Assembly (NCBI RefSeq): GCF_009807035.1
Contig: NZ_WUBI01000005.1
Span: forward strand, 1 to 64,000
Direction: 5' to 3'
From: Paenibacillus dendrobii
GTDB taxonomy: Bacteria; Bacillota; Bacilli; Paenibacillales; Paenibacillaceae
Length of the DNA: 64,000 nt
Below, in pieces: positions 45,362-54,746 of the stretch (positions are counted from its first letter, which is position 1; each line of letters starts with the position of its first letter). The notes under the pieces were generated by a model. The model ran no database searches and was not told the DNA's origin. It was given only the letters and a program-made list of their open reading frames with translations. The position numbers and the translations under genes are program-made.

Positions 45362-45949
45362 TCAGGCCTCTAATGCAAACCATTTTGCGGCGCCCTGCCG
45401 GAGCTTTTCGTCAATGTGAGCGATTTGCTCACGGGTTGCCGCTTTGTTCCGTTCATCAAGCCAATAGTTGATATCCTGGTACAGGAGCGAGATCTCCTGT
45501 TCCACATCATTCAGTTGATAAACCCGCTGCAGCTCACCTGCGGTATGTTTATACTCATATACCAGTTTGCTGTGCGACGGGGTGATTTCCGCAATTTTTC
45601 GAACTGAGCCATTTTCATAATAATACATCATTGTGAATCCTTGATAAATTCGGTTAACGATGCCTTTACCCTTGCAGGCAACAAACAGCTTGCGGACCAA
45701 ATTCGTCAAACGAGGGTTCACCAAGCGGCATGACAACTCACAGAAGTACAGGCCATTATTACTTTCGAGAGGGAAATGAACCTCCTCACCGCTTTCGTCT
45801 TCCAGCACAATCTCTTGTCCTCCGCTGTCCAGCACTTTCACGATTACATGCATGTGACAGCATTCAGCCGAATGCATAAACTGGTTCAATTGAAGCTCCG
45901 TCATTTGTAAAGTGGCTTTCACATACTCTGTGGCTAACCGCTGAGCCAT
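45362..45949 (-). CDS. conserved-looking protein of unknown function
   Basis: I cannot name this 195-residue protein with confidence. It has no signal peptide or membrane segment. The N-terminal half has a beta-rich stretch (HMHVIVKVLDSGGQEIVLED). A cysteine cluster (CC at about 30, plus FCELSC around 70 and ACKGKG around 90) could bind metal, which is inferred. The C-terminal half is helical with a coiled-coil-like region (about 140-190). ATG with GAGGAG upstream. It is monocistronic, between engB and speD, where B. subtilis has no such gene. Confidence 0.7.
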   Translation of the reverse strand: MAQRLATEYVKATLQMTELQLNQFMHSAECCHMHVIVKVLDSGGQEIVLEDESGEEVHFPLESNNGLYFCELSCRLVNPRLTNLVRKLFVACKGKGIVNRIYQGFTMMYYYENGSVRKIAEITPSHSKLVYEYKHTAGELQRVYQLNDVEQEISLLYQDINYWLDERNKAATREQIAHIDEKLRQGAAKWFALEA

Positions 45950-46256
45950 AAAAATCTCCTCAATTCTTTTTCACGATCATAGACGTTTTCAGCGCAGCTG
46001 AGCGGCTCTATGATCTGCCGAAAAAATTTCCGCTAAGGGCGGATTTCTTAACATTCCTTAGTATTATTATACAGCACATTTCAAAACGATTGCTTGCGAA
46101 CGAAACCATGAATTTTCTTCATATTTCATAAAAAAACGGATTAAACCGGATTTTTGAGCAAACTTTTCACGGGATGCTCACTTTCCTGCTGGTTAAAGTC
46201 TGAATCCCTACGCAATACGCCGAAAATATGATCTTCGCTTGATGATACAACCTTTC
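45950..46256. other. 307-bp gap upstream of the gene at 45362
   Basis: It holds a TATAAT on the minus strand (46066-46071), the likely -10 of the gene at 45362. No good -35 is found at 16-18 bp. A GC-poor repeat near 46138-46152 past the engB stop ends in T on the minus strand and may be a weak terminator. No gene is supported. Confidence 0.4.
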
Positions 46257-46889
46257 CTATTCGGCCGTTTGCTCCGGTTCCGGCTGTATATGATCTTCTT
46301 GTCCAAGACCGGCTATGGATTCGATATGTGCCCATAATTCGTCTTTTCCCACTCCGGTTTCGGATGAATACATCACGAACGAATCTGTTTTACGCATCAG
46401 AAGACCTTCCTTCATCTGCTTCACATGCTTTTGCCAGCGGCTCTTCGGAATCTTGTCCGCTTTGGTGGCTACGACGCAGATCGGAATTTCATAATGCTTC
46501 AACCAGTCGTACATCATCTCATCATCCTTGGTTGGCGGATGGCGCAGATCGACGATTAGCAGAACCATTCTGAGCGTCTCCCGCTCGAGCAGGTATCTCT
46601 CGATCATTTTGCCCCATACCTGCCGCTGGGTCTTGGAGACCTTCGCATAGCCGTATCCCGGAAAATCGACGAAATAAAGATCCTCATTGATCCGGTAATA
46701 GTTAAGATGCTGCGTTTTACCTGGCGTAGAACTCGTTCTCGCCAGATTCTTGCGGTTGATCATTCTGTTGATAAGCGATGACTTGCCTACATTGGAACGC
46801 CCTGCCAGAGCAATCTCCGGCAAGGCGTCCACTGGATATTGGTCAGGGCCAACGGCACTGATTACAAATTCCGCTTGTTTTACTTTCAT
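46257..46889 (-). CDS. ysxC: EngB/YsxC ribosome-assembly GTPase
   Basis: A 210-residue GTPase essential for 50S assembly. G1 is GRSNVGKSS (30-38), G3 is DFPGYGYAKV, and G4 is TKADK. The order lonA-ysxC matches B. subtilis. The start is ATG, 15 bases after the lonA stop, with GAGAGG upstream. Confidence 0.95.
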   Translation of the reverse strand: MKVKQAEFVISAVGPDQYPVDALPEIALAGRSNVGKSSLINRMINRKNLARTSSTPGKTQHLNYYRINEDLYFVDFPGYGYAKVSKTQRQVWGKMIERYLLERETLRMVLLIVDLRHPPTKDDEMMYDWLKHYEIPICVVATKADKIPKSRWQKHVKQMKEGLLMRKTDSFVMYSSETGVGKDELWAHIESIAGLGQEDHIQPEPEQTAE

Positions 46890-46904
46890 GTCAATGTTTC
46901 CTCT

Positions 46905-49241
46905 CTAATGCACTCCCGCCTGTTCCACAAGCGCATGCTTCAGCACTTGATCCATATGGGATACCGGAACAAACTCCACTTCATTTTTGACGCTGTCGGG
47001 AATGTCGCGCAAATCGCGCTCGTTGTCTTTTGGGAGCAATATTTTTTTATAGCCTGCGCGGTGCGCCGCCAGTGATTTTTCCTTCAGGCCGCCGATCGGG
47101 AGCACCCGTCCGCGCAGCGTAATTTCGCCGGTCATCGCCACATGCTTGGAAACATGCTTTTTGGTAAGAGCCGATATAAGAGCTGTTGCGATCGTAATGC
47201 CGGCTGATGGGCCGTCCTTCGGAATAGCGCCTTCAGGAATGTGAATATGAATATCATTTTTCTCATGGAAATCGGGTTCGATGCCGAGCTCTGTCGCTTT
47301 GCTGCGTGTGTAACTGAATGCCGCTTGCGCGGATTCCTTCATCACATCGCCAAGCTTACCGGTTAGCGTCAGCTTGCCGGAGCCCGGGACGACGGTGACC
47401 TCGATCATGAGCGTCTCTCCGCCAACCTCTGTCCAGGCAAGGCCTGTGACCGCACCAATCTGGTCTTCGAGATCGGCCACGCCGTGGCGGAATTTGGCGG
47501 CGCCCAGGTATTCCTTAATATCATCCGGCTCTATGGTAATAGATTCCGTGCCATCCGAAACGATTTGCTTGGCAGCTTTACGGCAAAGCGCAGCTACCTG
47601 CTGTTCCAAATTACGGACTCCGGACTCGCGAGTATATTCACGAACCACTTTAAGCAGTGCTTCTTCGCCAATCTGAACCTGTTCTTCCTGCAGGCCATGC
47701 TCTCGCTTCTGCTTCGGCAGAAGGTAACGCTTAGCGATTTGCAGTTTCTCAAGCTCCGTATACCCTGGGATGTTAAGCACTTCCATCCGGTCAAGCAGCG
47801 GCCGCGGTATATTGTGGATCGCATTGGCTGTCGTGATAAACATGACCTGCGACAGGTCAAACGGAATTTCAATGAAATGGTCGCTAAACGTATTGTTTTG
47901 TTCAGGATCCAATACTTCGAGCAACGCAGATGAAGGATCTCCTCGGAAATCCGACGCCATTTTATCGATCTCATCCAGCAAAAATACGGGATTCAAGGCT
48001 CCTGCATTTTTCATTCCCTGGATAATACGCCCTGGCATCGCTCCTACATAGGTACGGCGGTGGCCGCGTATTTCGGCTTCATCCCGGACGCCTCCAAGCG
48101 AAATGCGGACGAACTTCCGGTTCAGCGACCTGGCAATGGAGCGCGCAAGCGAGGTTTTGCCTACGCCCGGAGGGCCAACCAGACAAAGGATAGGCCCCTT
48201 CATCTTTTTGACGAGCTTCTGCACGGCCAAATATTCCAGCACGCGTTCTTTCGGTTTGTCCAGACTGTAATGATCCTCGTTGAGGATCTGTTCCGCTTTA
48301 TGGATATCGAGATCATCCTCGGTTTTGTTGCTCCAAGGAAGAGCCAGCAGCCAGTCCAGATAGTTGCGGATCACGCCGCCTTCGGCGGAGCTGGCAGGCA
48401 TTTTCTCAAGACGGTCGATTTCTTTCTCGACCTTCTCTTTGACCTTCTCGGGGAGCTCCTGCTTCTCCATCAAATCGCGTAATTCCTCGACTTCTCCGGT
48501 GCGGCCTTCCTTCTCGCCAAGCTCTTTCTGGATGGCCTTCATCTGCTCACGCAGATAGTATTCCTTCTGGGTTTTCTCCATCTGCTTCTTGACGCGCTGG
48601 TTGATCTTGCGCTCCAGCTCCAGCACTTCACGCTCATTGTTCAGGATATCCAGCAGCTTTTCCAGACGTTTACCGACATCGACAGTCTCCAGAATCTCCT
48701 GTTTGTCCTTGATCTTGAGCGATAGATGGCTGGTAATCACGTCTGCAAGACGACCCGGCTCCTCAATATCGGAAACCGCCGCAAGCGTCTCCGGAGTAAC
48801 CTTCTTCGATAAATTGATATAGTGCTCAAACTGGCTCAGAACGGTACGCATCAGCGCATCCACTTCCGGGTTGTCGCTGTCCTCTTCATGCAGCTCCCGG
48901 GCGAGGACTTCATAATACTCCTCGTTGTCCGTATACTGTATAATTTCGGCGCGCTCCATCCCTTCCACCAGAACACGGATGGTGCCGTTCGGAAGTTTAA
49001 GCATTTGTCTCACGTTGGCTACTGTGCCAATACGAAAAATATCTTCTTGCGTTGGTTCTTCTATGTTCACCTCGGATTGAGAACAAAGGAGAATCAGGTT
49101 ATCTTCCACCATCGCTTTTTCCAGAGCCTTGACTGATTTCTCCCGGCCTACATCGAGATGCAGTACCATGCTCGGGTAGACTAGAAGGCCTCGCAAAGGC
49201 AATAACGGAAAACGGCGGCCTTTCGCTTTACTCAGCCCCAT
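46905..49241 (-). CDS. lon: ATP-dependent protease Lon (LonA)
   Basis: A 778-residue protease that degrades misfolded and regulatory proteins. It has the N-terminal substrate domain and coiled coil (about 1-300), the AAA+ module with GPPGVGKTS, and the protease domain with catalytic serine in DGPSAG and lysine in LKEKSLAAHRAG. ATG with GGAGGTG upstream. Two overlapping promoter candidates lie at about 49270-49310, one with -10 TAAAAT and one with TATAAC; I cannot choose between them. Confidence 0.96.
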   Translation of the reverse strand: MGLSKAKGRRFPLLPLRGLLVYPSMVLHLDVGREKSVKALEKAMVEDNLILLCSQSEVNIEEPTQEDIFRIGTVANVRQMLKLPNGTIRVLVEGMERAEIIQYTDNEEYYEVLARELHEEDSDNPEVDALMRTVLSQFEHYINLSKKVTPETLAAVSDIEEPGRLADVITSHLSLKIKDKQEILETVDVGKRLEKLLDILNNEREVLELERKINQRVKKQMEKTQKEYYLREQMKAIQKELGEKEGRTGEVEELRDLMEKQELPEKVKEKVEKEIDRLEKMPASSAEGGVIRNYLDWLLALPWSNKTEDDLDIHKAEQILNEDHYSLDKPKERVLEYLAVQKLVKKMKGPILCLVGPPGVGKTSLARSIARSLNRKFVRISLGGVRDEAEIRGHRRTYVGAMPGRIIQGMKNAGALNPVFLLDEIDKMASDFRGDPSSALLEVLDPEQNNTFSDHFIEIPFDLSQVMFITTANAIHNIPRPLLDRMEVLNIPGYTELEKLQIAKRYLLPKQKREHGLQEEQVQIGEEALLKVVREYTRESGVRNLEQQVAALCRKAAKQIVSDGTESITIEPDDIKEYLGAAKFRHGVADLEDQIGAVTGLAWTEVGGETLMIEVTVVPGSGKLTLTGKLGDVMKESAQAAFSYTRSKATELGIEPDFHEKNDIHIHIPEGAIPKDGPSAGITIATALISALTKKHVSKHVAMTGEITLRGRVLPIGGLKEKSLAAHRAGYKKILLPKDNERDLRDIPDSVKNEVEFVPVSHMDQVLKHALVEQAGVH

Positions 49242-49329
49242 CGTTTTCGCACCTCCAGCCGTTCTCAGGTTATAACATCCGGTTTTATTTTAGCAAATGT
49301 TCACAGAAAACACCAATTATTAAGCTGCT

Positions 49330-51096
49330 TTAACATGTCCCTGCATCGGTAATTTGTCCGGATCGGCCTGGCTTTGCCTGCAAGAATGAAGCTGCAGGGG
49401 CTTGCGGGAAGATTTCAGGAGCAGCACTCTTCTCCATTACTTCGTTCTTGTCTTCCTGTACCTCTGTATCCAGTGAAGGCATTAGCTCGCTGCCAAACAC
49501 ATGAAGGAAGACCTCCTGTACGTTTTCCACCGGAATAACGCGTAAGCCCTCCAAATCCTCGAACAACGTCTGCCAGTTTTCTTTCGGGATAATGACCGTG
49601 GTGGCACCTGCCTGGAATGCCGCCTCTACCTTGGCTATCACGCCGCCAATGGGCTTCACCCGCCCGTGGATACTGATTTCCCCGGTCATCGCTATTTGAT
49701 TGTCTACCGTAAGGCCTTTGACCGCCGACATGATCGCAGTTGCCATGGCAATCCCGGCGGACGGACCATCGATCGGCGTTCCTCCCGGGAAATTGATGTG
49801 CAGATCATAATTTTCAGGCTTGAGGCCCAAGGAGCGAAGTACCGTCAGCACGTTCTCCACCGATCCTTTAGCCATGCTTTTGCGGCGAAGCGTTCTCGAG
49901 TTCCCGCCGATCTCCTCTTCCTCTACCACACCCGTAATATTGAACTTTCCTTGGCCTGGAGCAACCGGCACCGCCGTAACTTCGATTTCAAGCAGTGTCC
50001 CCATGTTCGGGCCATATACGGCCAGACCGTTCACAAGCCCTACTTGAGGGCGATCCGGAATTTTCCGGTCTGGGCGCGGCTGAAGCTGGCTGCTGCTCGC
50101 TACCCATTCCACATCGGATGCGGCAAGCGAATCCCTTTTCTCCGTGAGGGCAAGTCCGGCCGCCAGCTGAATGATGTTCACGGCTTCGCGGCCATTTGTC
50201 GCATACTGCTTCACAACCTCAACAGCTTCAGGACAGGGCATCAGTCCAATCTTCTGGATGGCGTCCTCGGCGATTCGACCGATCTCGTCAGGCAAAAGGG
50301 GACGGAAATAAATCTCCATACAGCGGGAGCGCAAAGCAGGCGGCAATTCCTGCGAGGAACGCGTGGTAGCTCCAACCAAGCGGAAATCCGCCGGCAGACC
50401 ATTTTGAAAAATGTCATGGACGTAAGCCGGCGTATTATTGTCCTCCGAATTGTAGTATGCGCTCTCGAGCAAAACTTTACGGTCTTCCAGTACCTTTAAC
50501 AACTTATTCATCTGAATGGGATGCAATTCCCCAATTTCATCAACAAACAATATCCCGCCATGAGCTTTCGTTACCGCTCCCGGTTTAGGCTGCGGAATAC
50601 CAGCAACGCCCATGGAGCCTGCGCCCTGGTATATCGGATCATGCACTGAACCGATCAGCGGGTCGGCTATGCCGCGCTCATCAAAGCGAGCTGTTGTGGC
50701 ATCGATTTCAGTGAACTTGGCATCCGCCTTAAACGGCGAGGCAGGATTGCGCTTCGCCTCCTCCATTACGACGCGTGCGGCAGCGGTTTTCCCGACTCCC
50801 GGAGGCCCATAAATAATCACATGCTGCGGATTTCCACTGCACAGCGCGGCCTTGAGTGCGCGCAAGCCGTCCTTTTGACCGACGATATCTTGAAGCGACT
50901 GCGGTCTCGTCTTCTCCGCCAGCGGTTTCGTCAGCGAGATGGAGCGCAGCTTCCGCAGCTTATCCATTTCCTTGCGGGACTCCCGGTCCACCGCGGTACG
51001 ATTGGTTTTTTGTCCGCGAAGCAAATTCCAAAAATAAATGCCGATGATGACGGCAAAGAAAAACTGAACCAACATCATAACCATACTTAAATTCAT
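49330..51096 (-). CDS. lonB: membrane-anchored Lon-type protease LonB
   Basis: A 588-residue LonB. An N-terminal membrane segment (about 5-23) replaces the LonA substrate domain. The AAA+ domain has GPPGVGKTA, and the Lon protease domain has serine in DGPSAG and lysine in GGVIAKVEAAFQAG. B. subtilis LonB is made in the forespore. It ends in a 60-residue Ala/Pro/Gln-rich tail. No clear forespore promoter could be placed in 51097-51223. Confidence 0.93.
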   Translation of the reverse strand: MNLSMVMMLVQFFFAVIIGIYFWNLLRGQKTNRTAVDRESRKEMDKLRKLRSISLTKPLAEKTRPQSLQDIVGQKDGLRALKAALCSGNPQHVIIYGPPGVGKTAAARVVMEEAKRNPASPFKADAKFTEIDATTARFDERGIADPLIGSVHDPIYQGAGSMGVAGIPQPKPGAVTKAHGGILFVDEIGELHPIQMNKLLKVLEDRKVLLESAYYNSEDNNTPAYVHDIFQNGLPADFRLVGATTRSSQELPPALRSRCMEIYFRPLLPDEIGRIAEDAIQKIGLMPCPEAVEVVKQYATNGREAVNIIQLAAGLALTEKRDSLAASDVEWVASSSQLQPRPDRKIPDRPQVGLVNGLAVYGPNMGTLLEIEVTAVPVAPGQGKFNITGVVEEEEIGGNSRTLRRKSMAKGSVENVLTVLRSLGLKPENYDLHINFPGGTPIDGPSAGIAMATAIMSAVKGLTVDNQIAMTGEISIHGRVKPIGGVIAKVEAAFQAGATTVIIPKENWQTLFEDLEGLRVIPVENVQEVFLHVFGSELMPSLDTEVQEDKNEVMEKSAAPEIFPQAPAASFLQAKPGRSGQITDAGTC

Positions 51097-51226
51097 TTCA
51101 AAAACCCTCCCGTTTCTCTTGAGTGGCCTAATATCCCTGTATTTATATCATCCTACGGGTTGGCCTGATACATGGTAGTATAGCCGTTTCACACACACGT
51201 AAACGCCTCAAGCGGGATTTCTAAAC

Positions 51227-51269
51227 AAAAAAGCTGCATTGCCTCGAGTATTCCAGGTCAATGCAGCTT
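51227..51269 (-). terminator. terminator after ispG
   Basis: An 11-bp perfect stem (51231-51241 with 51259-51269), with inner pairing in the loop, and six T on the minus strand. Confidence 0.85.
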
Positions 51270-51281
51270 CTTTTCTCTTGG

Positions 51282-52397
51282 TTAATGCTTGCGTCCCGGA
51301 ATTTTACCGGTTTCTTCAAAAACTTTGACGATGGAGTCAATCTCTTTCTTAAGTTCATCCACCATTTCGGCTTCCGGCACTTTGCGGATCATTTCCCCAT
51401 AGCGGAACAGCAGGCCTTCGCCGCGGCCGCCGGCAATGCCAATGTCGGCTTCGCGGGCTTCACCCGGGCCGTTAACCGCACAGCCCAGCACCGAAACTTT
51501 AATCGGCACTTTCAGTTTCGAAATATACTCCTCAACCTCATTGGCAATCGAAAACAGGTCGATGTCCAGACGTCCGCATGTCGGGCAGGAAACCAGCGTC
51601 GCTGCATTCGAGATGAGTCCAAAGGTTTTCAGCAGCTCACGGGCTACCTTAATCTCTTCCACCGGATCGGCACTCAGCGAAATCCGAAGCGTACTACCGA
51701 TTCCCATGGACAGCAGCGCACCAATACCAGCCGAACTTTTGATCGTTCCCGAGAACAGCGTTCCGGATTCGGTGATGCCAAGGTGAAGCGGATAAGGAAT
51801 AACTTCCGCCGCTTTACGGTAGGCTTCAATCGCCATCGGCACATCGGATGCCTTAAGCGATACGATAATATCGTGGAAATCGAGTTCTTCTAATATATTG
51901 ATATGGAACAAAGCGCTCTCCACCATGGCTTCCGGTGTGGGATAGCCGTATTTCTCCAACAGGTGGCTTTCCAGCGAGCCTGCGTTAACACCGATACGGA
52001 TAGGTATTCCGCGCTCTTTACATGCTTTGACGACCGCTTCAACTTTATCGCGGCTGCCGATGTTGCCCGGGTTGATCCGGACTTTATCAATGCCATTTTC
52101 AATCGCCTTGAGAGCGAGCTGATAATTAAAATGAATATCCGCGACCAGCGGAATATGAATGCGTTTTTTGATTTCTTTGATCGCTTCGGCAGCTTCGTTG
52201 TTATTGACGGTCACACGGACCAGCTGGCAACCTGCTTCCTCCAAGCGAAGAATTTCGGCAACAGTCGCTTCCACATCAGCGGTTTTCGTCGTACACATGC
52301 TTTGAATGATGACTTCATTGCTTCCGCCGATCGTCAAATCACCGACTTTGACAGGTCTTGTGTCTTGTCTCAAAAACATGATTTTTTTCTCTCCCAT
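51282..52397 (-). CDS. ispG: 4-hydroxy-3-methylbut-2-en-1-yl diphosphate synthase
   Basis: A 371-residue 4Fe-4S enzyme of the MEP isoprenoid pathway. It has the TIM-barrel N-terminal part (GDLTIGGSNEVIIQSMCTTK) and the cluster cysteines in SCPTCGRLD and GCAVNGPGEA. ATG 52397 is used; an ATG six codons later is also reasonable. It stands between clpX and lonB with terminators on both sides, so it may be transcribed alone. Confidence 0.95.
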   Translation of the reverse strand: MGEKKIMFLRQDTRPVKVGDLTIGGSNEVIIQSMCTTKTADVEATVAEILRLEEAGCQLVRVTVNNNEAAEAIKEIKKRIHIPLVADIHFNYQLALKAIENGIDKVRINPGNIGSRDKVEAVVKACKERGIPIRIGVNAGSLESHLLEKYGYPTPEAMVESALFHINILEELDFHDIIVSLKASDVPMAIEAYRKAAEVIPYPLHLGITESGTLFSGTIKSSAGIGALLSMGIGSTLRISLSADPVEEIKVARELLKTFGLISNAATLVSCPTCGRLDIDLFSIANEVEEYISKLKVPIKVSVLGCAVNGPGEAREADIGIAGGRGEGLLFRYGEMIRKVPEAEMVDELKKEIDSIVKVFEETGKIPGRKH

Positions 52398-52418
52398 AAC
52401 GCCAAGACTCCACCCCCG

Positions 52419-52447
52419 CCCCTCTAAAAAGGCATACGCCAGAGGGG
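52419..52447 (-). terminator. probable terminator after clpX
   Basis: An inner GGC-GTAT-GCC hairpin followed by five T on the minus strand lies inside a 7-bp outer stem (CCCCTCT/AGAGGGG). Confidence 0.5.
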
Positions 52448-52505
52448 AGGAAGTGGAGAAACGGCAATGAATTTCCGAAAGCAGCTTCCCCTTCCAAATA
52501 AAGGT

Positions 52506-53762
52506 TTAGGCGCTTTCTTCCTGTTTATTTTCTTTCTTGCTGACCAATTCAGGCACGATCTTTTCCTTCACGACCTGCTCCGTAATGACGCAGTCCTTGA
52601 TATCATCACGGGAAGGAACCTCATACATTACGTCGAGCATAATGCCTTCGATAATGGCTCTGAGACCGCGGGCGCCTGTATTGCGCTTGATCGCTTCTCT
52701 CGCAATGGCTTCGAGTGCTTCAGGCTCGAATTTGAGCGCGACATTATCCATTTCCAGCAGCTTTTGATACTGCTTCGTCAGCGCATTTTTCGGTTCGGAA
52801 AGGATACGTACGAGTGTCTTCTCATCAAGCGGCTCCAGCGTGGAGATGATCGGAAGACGTCCTACGAATTCCGGAATGAGACCAAATTTCAGCAGGTCTT
52901 CCGGAAGCACCATACCCAAGTATTCACCTGGTTTGAGATCCTTCTGGTTCTCGCCCATGGCATTAAAGCCGATGACTTTTTTACCGATCCGGCGTTTGAT
53001 CATTTGCTCCAGGCCGTCAAAGGCACCGCCGCAAATAAACAGAACGTTCGTCGTATCGATTTGGATGAATTCCTGATGAGGATGCTTGCGTCCGCCTTGC
53101 GGTGGAACCGAAGCAACCGTTCCTTCAAGAATCTTCAAAAGAGCCTGTTGCACGCCTTCACCCGAAACGTCACGCGTAATGGACGGATTCTCGGATTTAC
53201 GGGCTACTTTATCGATTTCGTCAATATAAATAATGCCGCGTTCGGCTTTTTCCACATCATAATCTGCCGCTTGGATCAGCTTCAGCAAAATATTCTCAAC
53301 GTCTTCGCCGACATAGCCGGCTTCCGTCAATGAAGTTGCATCCGCAATGGCAAAAGGTACATTCAAGATTTTAGCCATGGTTTGAGCCAGCAGCGTCTTA
53401 CCGGAACCGGTAGGGCCCAGCAAGAGAATGTTACTCTTCTGCAATTCCACGTCTTCGATTTTACTACCCGTGTTGATCCGTTTGTAATGGTTATAAACGG
53501 CAACTGACAACGATTTCTTCGCTTGCTCCTGACCAATGATATATTGATCCAGAATATCGCAGATTTCCTTTGGTTTCGGAATATCCTTGAGATCCAGCTC
53601 TTCGTCATGACCAAGCTCTTCCTCTACGATTTCCGTGCAGAGTTCAATGCATTCGTCGCATATATAAACTCCGGGACCGGCAACAAGCTTGCGTACCTGT
53701 TCCTGGGATTTCCCGCAAAAAGAGCATTTTAGCTGCCCTTTTTCATCGTTAAATTTAAACAT
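52506..53762 (-). CDS. clpX: ATP-dependent Clp protease ATP-binding subunit ClpX
   Basis: A 418-residue AAA+ unfoldase that feeds ClpP. The N-terminal zinc-binding domain has C13, C16, C35 and C38. Walker A is GPTGSGKT (116-123), and the Walker B and pore-loop regions follow (GYVGEDVENILLKL). It lies 12 bases after clpP, so the two halves of ClpXP are co-expressed. Confidence 0.97.
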   Translation of the reverse strand: MFKFNDEKGQLKCSFCGKSQEQVRKLVAGPGVYICDECIELCTEIVEEELGHDEELDLKDIPKPKEICDILDQYIIGQEQAKKSLSVAVYNHYKRINTGSKIEDVELQKSNILLLGPTGSGKTLLAQTMAKILNVPFAIADATSLTEAGYVGEDVENILLKLIQAADYDVEKAERGIIYIDEIDKVARKSENPSITRDVSGEGVQQALLKILEGTVASVPPQGGRKHPHQEFIQIDTTNVLFICGGAFDGLEQMIKRRIGKKVIGFNAMGENQKDLKPGEYLGMVLPEDLLKFGLIPEFVGRLPIISTLEPLDEKTLVRILSEPKNALTKQYQKLLEMDNVALKFEPEALEAIAREAIKRNTGARGLRAIIEGIMLDVMYEVPSRDDIKDCVITEQVVKEKIVPELVSKKENKQEESA

Positions 53763-53774
53763 ATAAACACCCCT

Positions 53775-54365
53775 TTAAGATTTAATCGGTGAAGTGAGAA
53801 CCTGGTCGATAAGGCCGTAAGCCTTCGCTTCCTCCGCACTCATGAAAAAGTCACGATCCGTGTCGCGCTCGATTTTTTCAAGGGGCTGACCTGTGCGTTC
53901 CACATATATTTGATTGAGCTTTTCTCTTGTCTTAATGATCCAGCTCGCATGAATCTGGATGTCTGCGGCCTGCCCTTGAACCCCACCTAGCGGTTGATGG
54001 ATCATCACTTCACTGTTCGTCAGCGCATATCGTTTACCGGGTGCTCCAGCCGTCAGCAGAAGAGAGCCCATGCTCGCCGCCATGCCTACGCAGATGGTAG
54101 ATACATCCGGTTTAATGTATTGCATTGTATCGTATATACCCATCCCTGCCGTGACAGAACCACCAGGAGAATTGATATATAAATGGATATCTTTCTCAGG
54201 ATCTTCTGCTGCAAGGAACAATAACTGTGCTATGACGAGATTGGCGACATCATCGTCGATCGCACTGCTGAGAAAAATTATGCGATCCTTCAGTAATCTG
54301 GAGTAAATATCGTAAGATCTTTCGCCCCGACTTGTTTGCTCTACAACCATAGGTATCAGACTCAT
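53775..54365 (-). CDS. clpP: ATP-dependent Clp protease proteolytic subunit ClpP
   Basis: A 196-residue serine protease that forms the 14-mer chamber. The catalytic triad is S98 (GMAASMGS), H123 (MIHQP) and D172. The frame is open 15 codons further, but ATG 54365 has AAAGAGGTTGG upstream and gives the family length. Confidence 0.97.
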   Translation of the reverse strand: MSLIPMVVEQTSRGERSYDIYSRLLKDRIIFLSSAIDDDVANLVIAQLLFLAAEDPEKDIHLYINSPGGSVTAGMGIYDTMQYIKPDVSTICVGMAASMGSLLLTAGAPGKRYALTNSEVMIHQPLGGVQGQAADIQIHASWIIKTREKLNQIYVERTGQPLEKIERDTDRDFFMSAEEAKAYGLIDQVLTSPIKS

Positions 54366-54425
54366 GTGTCCAACCTCTTTTCCGTTTAAAGATGTAATGC
54401 TTGCATCCATCAGGCTTACAGCATT

Positions 54426-54454
54426 ATTCTAACATGTTCAAAGCATGATGTCAT
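54426..54454 (-). promoter_or_regulatory. promoter of clpP-clpX
   Basis: -35 ATGACA (54449-54454) and -10 TAGAAT (54426-54431), 17 bp apart on the minus strand. I looked for the CtsR heptad GGTCAAA on both strands from 54366 to 54660 and did not find it. Confidence 0.68.
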
Positions 54455-54590
54455 TTTTCACTTTATACCCCGCAATACAGTGTATGAACCCTGCCACGAA
54501 ATATAGCCTGAACGTAACCGCCACTAATGGTGATCTGTCTTCTGTGAAGAATGCATCGATTGACGTTATTCTTATGTATGGAAGAGAAAT

Positions 54591-54629
54591 TATCCATTAA
54601 ATACTTTATTTAGGAATAAAATGGATAAT
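54591..54629. repeat. AT-rich inverted repeat upstream of clpP
   Basis: Arms ATTATCCAT and ATGGATAAT enclose an inner TTTATT/AATAAA stem with a TAGG loop and a 7-base bulge. It lies between the tig terminator and the clpP promoter. Its function is unknown; the rest of 54455-54636 shows nothing recognisable. Confidence 0.55.
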
Positions 54630-54636
54630 CCCAGTT

Positions 54637-54671
54637 AAAAATAAGGCACGCAATGGAATATACGTGCCTTA
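54637..54671 (-). terminator. terminator after tig
   Basis: A 9-bp perfect stem (54642-54650 with 54663-54671), a 12-base loop and a T-rich tail on the minus strand, 75 bases past the tig stop. Confidence 0.75.
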
Positions 54672-54746
54672 TCTCTCTATAGATTCATATGAATGGCATC
54701 ACATACGTCATGCCTGCAATTGAATGCTCAGGTAATCTTCCGTTTC

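Noticed and set aside
54366..54660. CtsR operator at clpP
   Set aside because: No GGTCAAA heptad pair on either strand in the upstream region.
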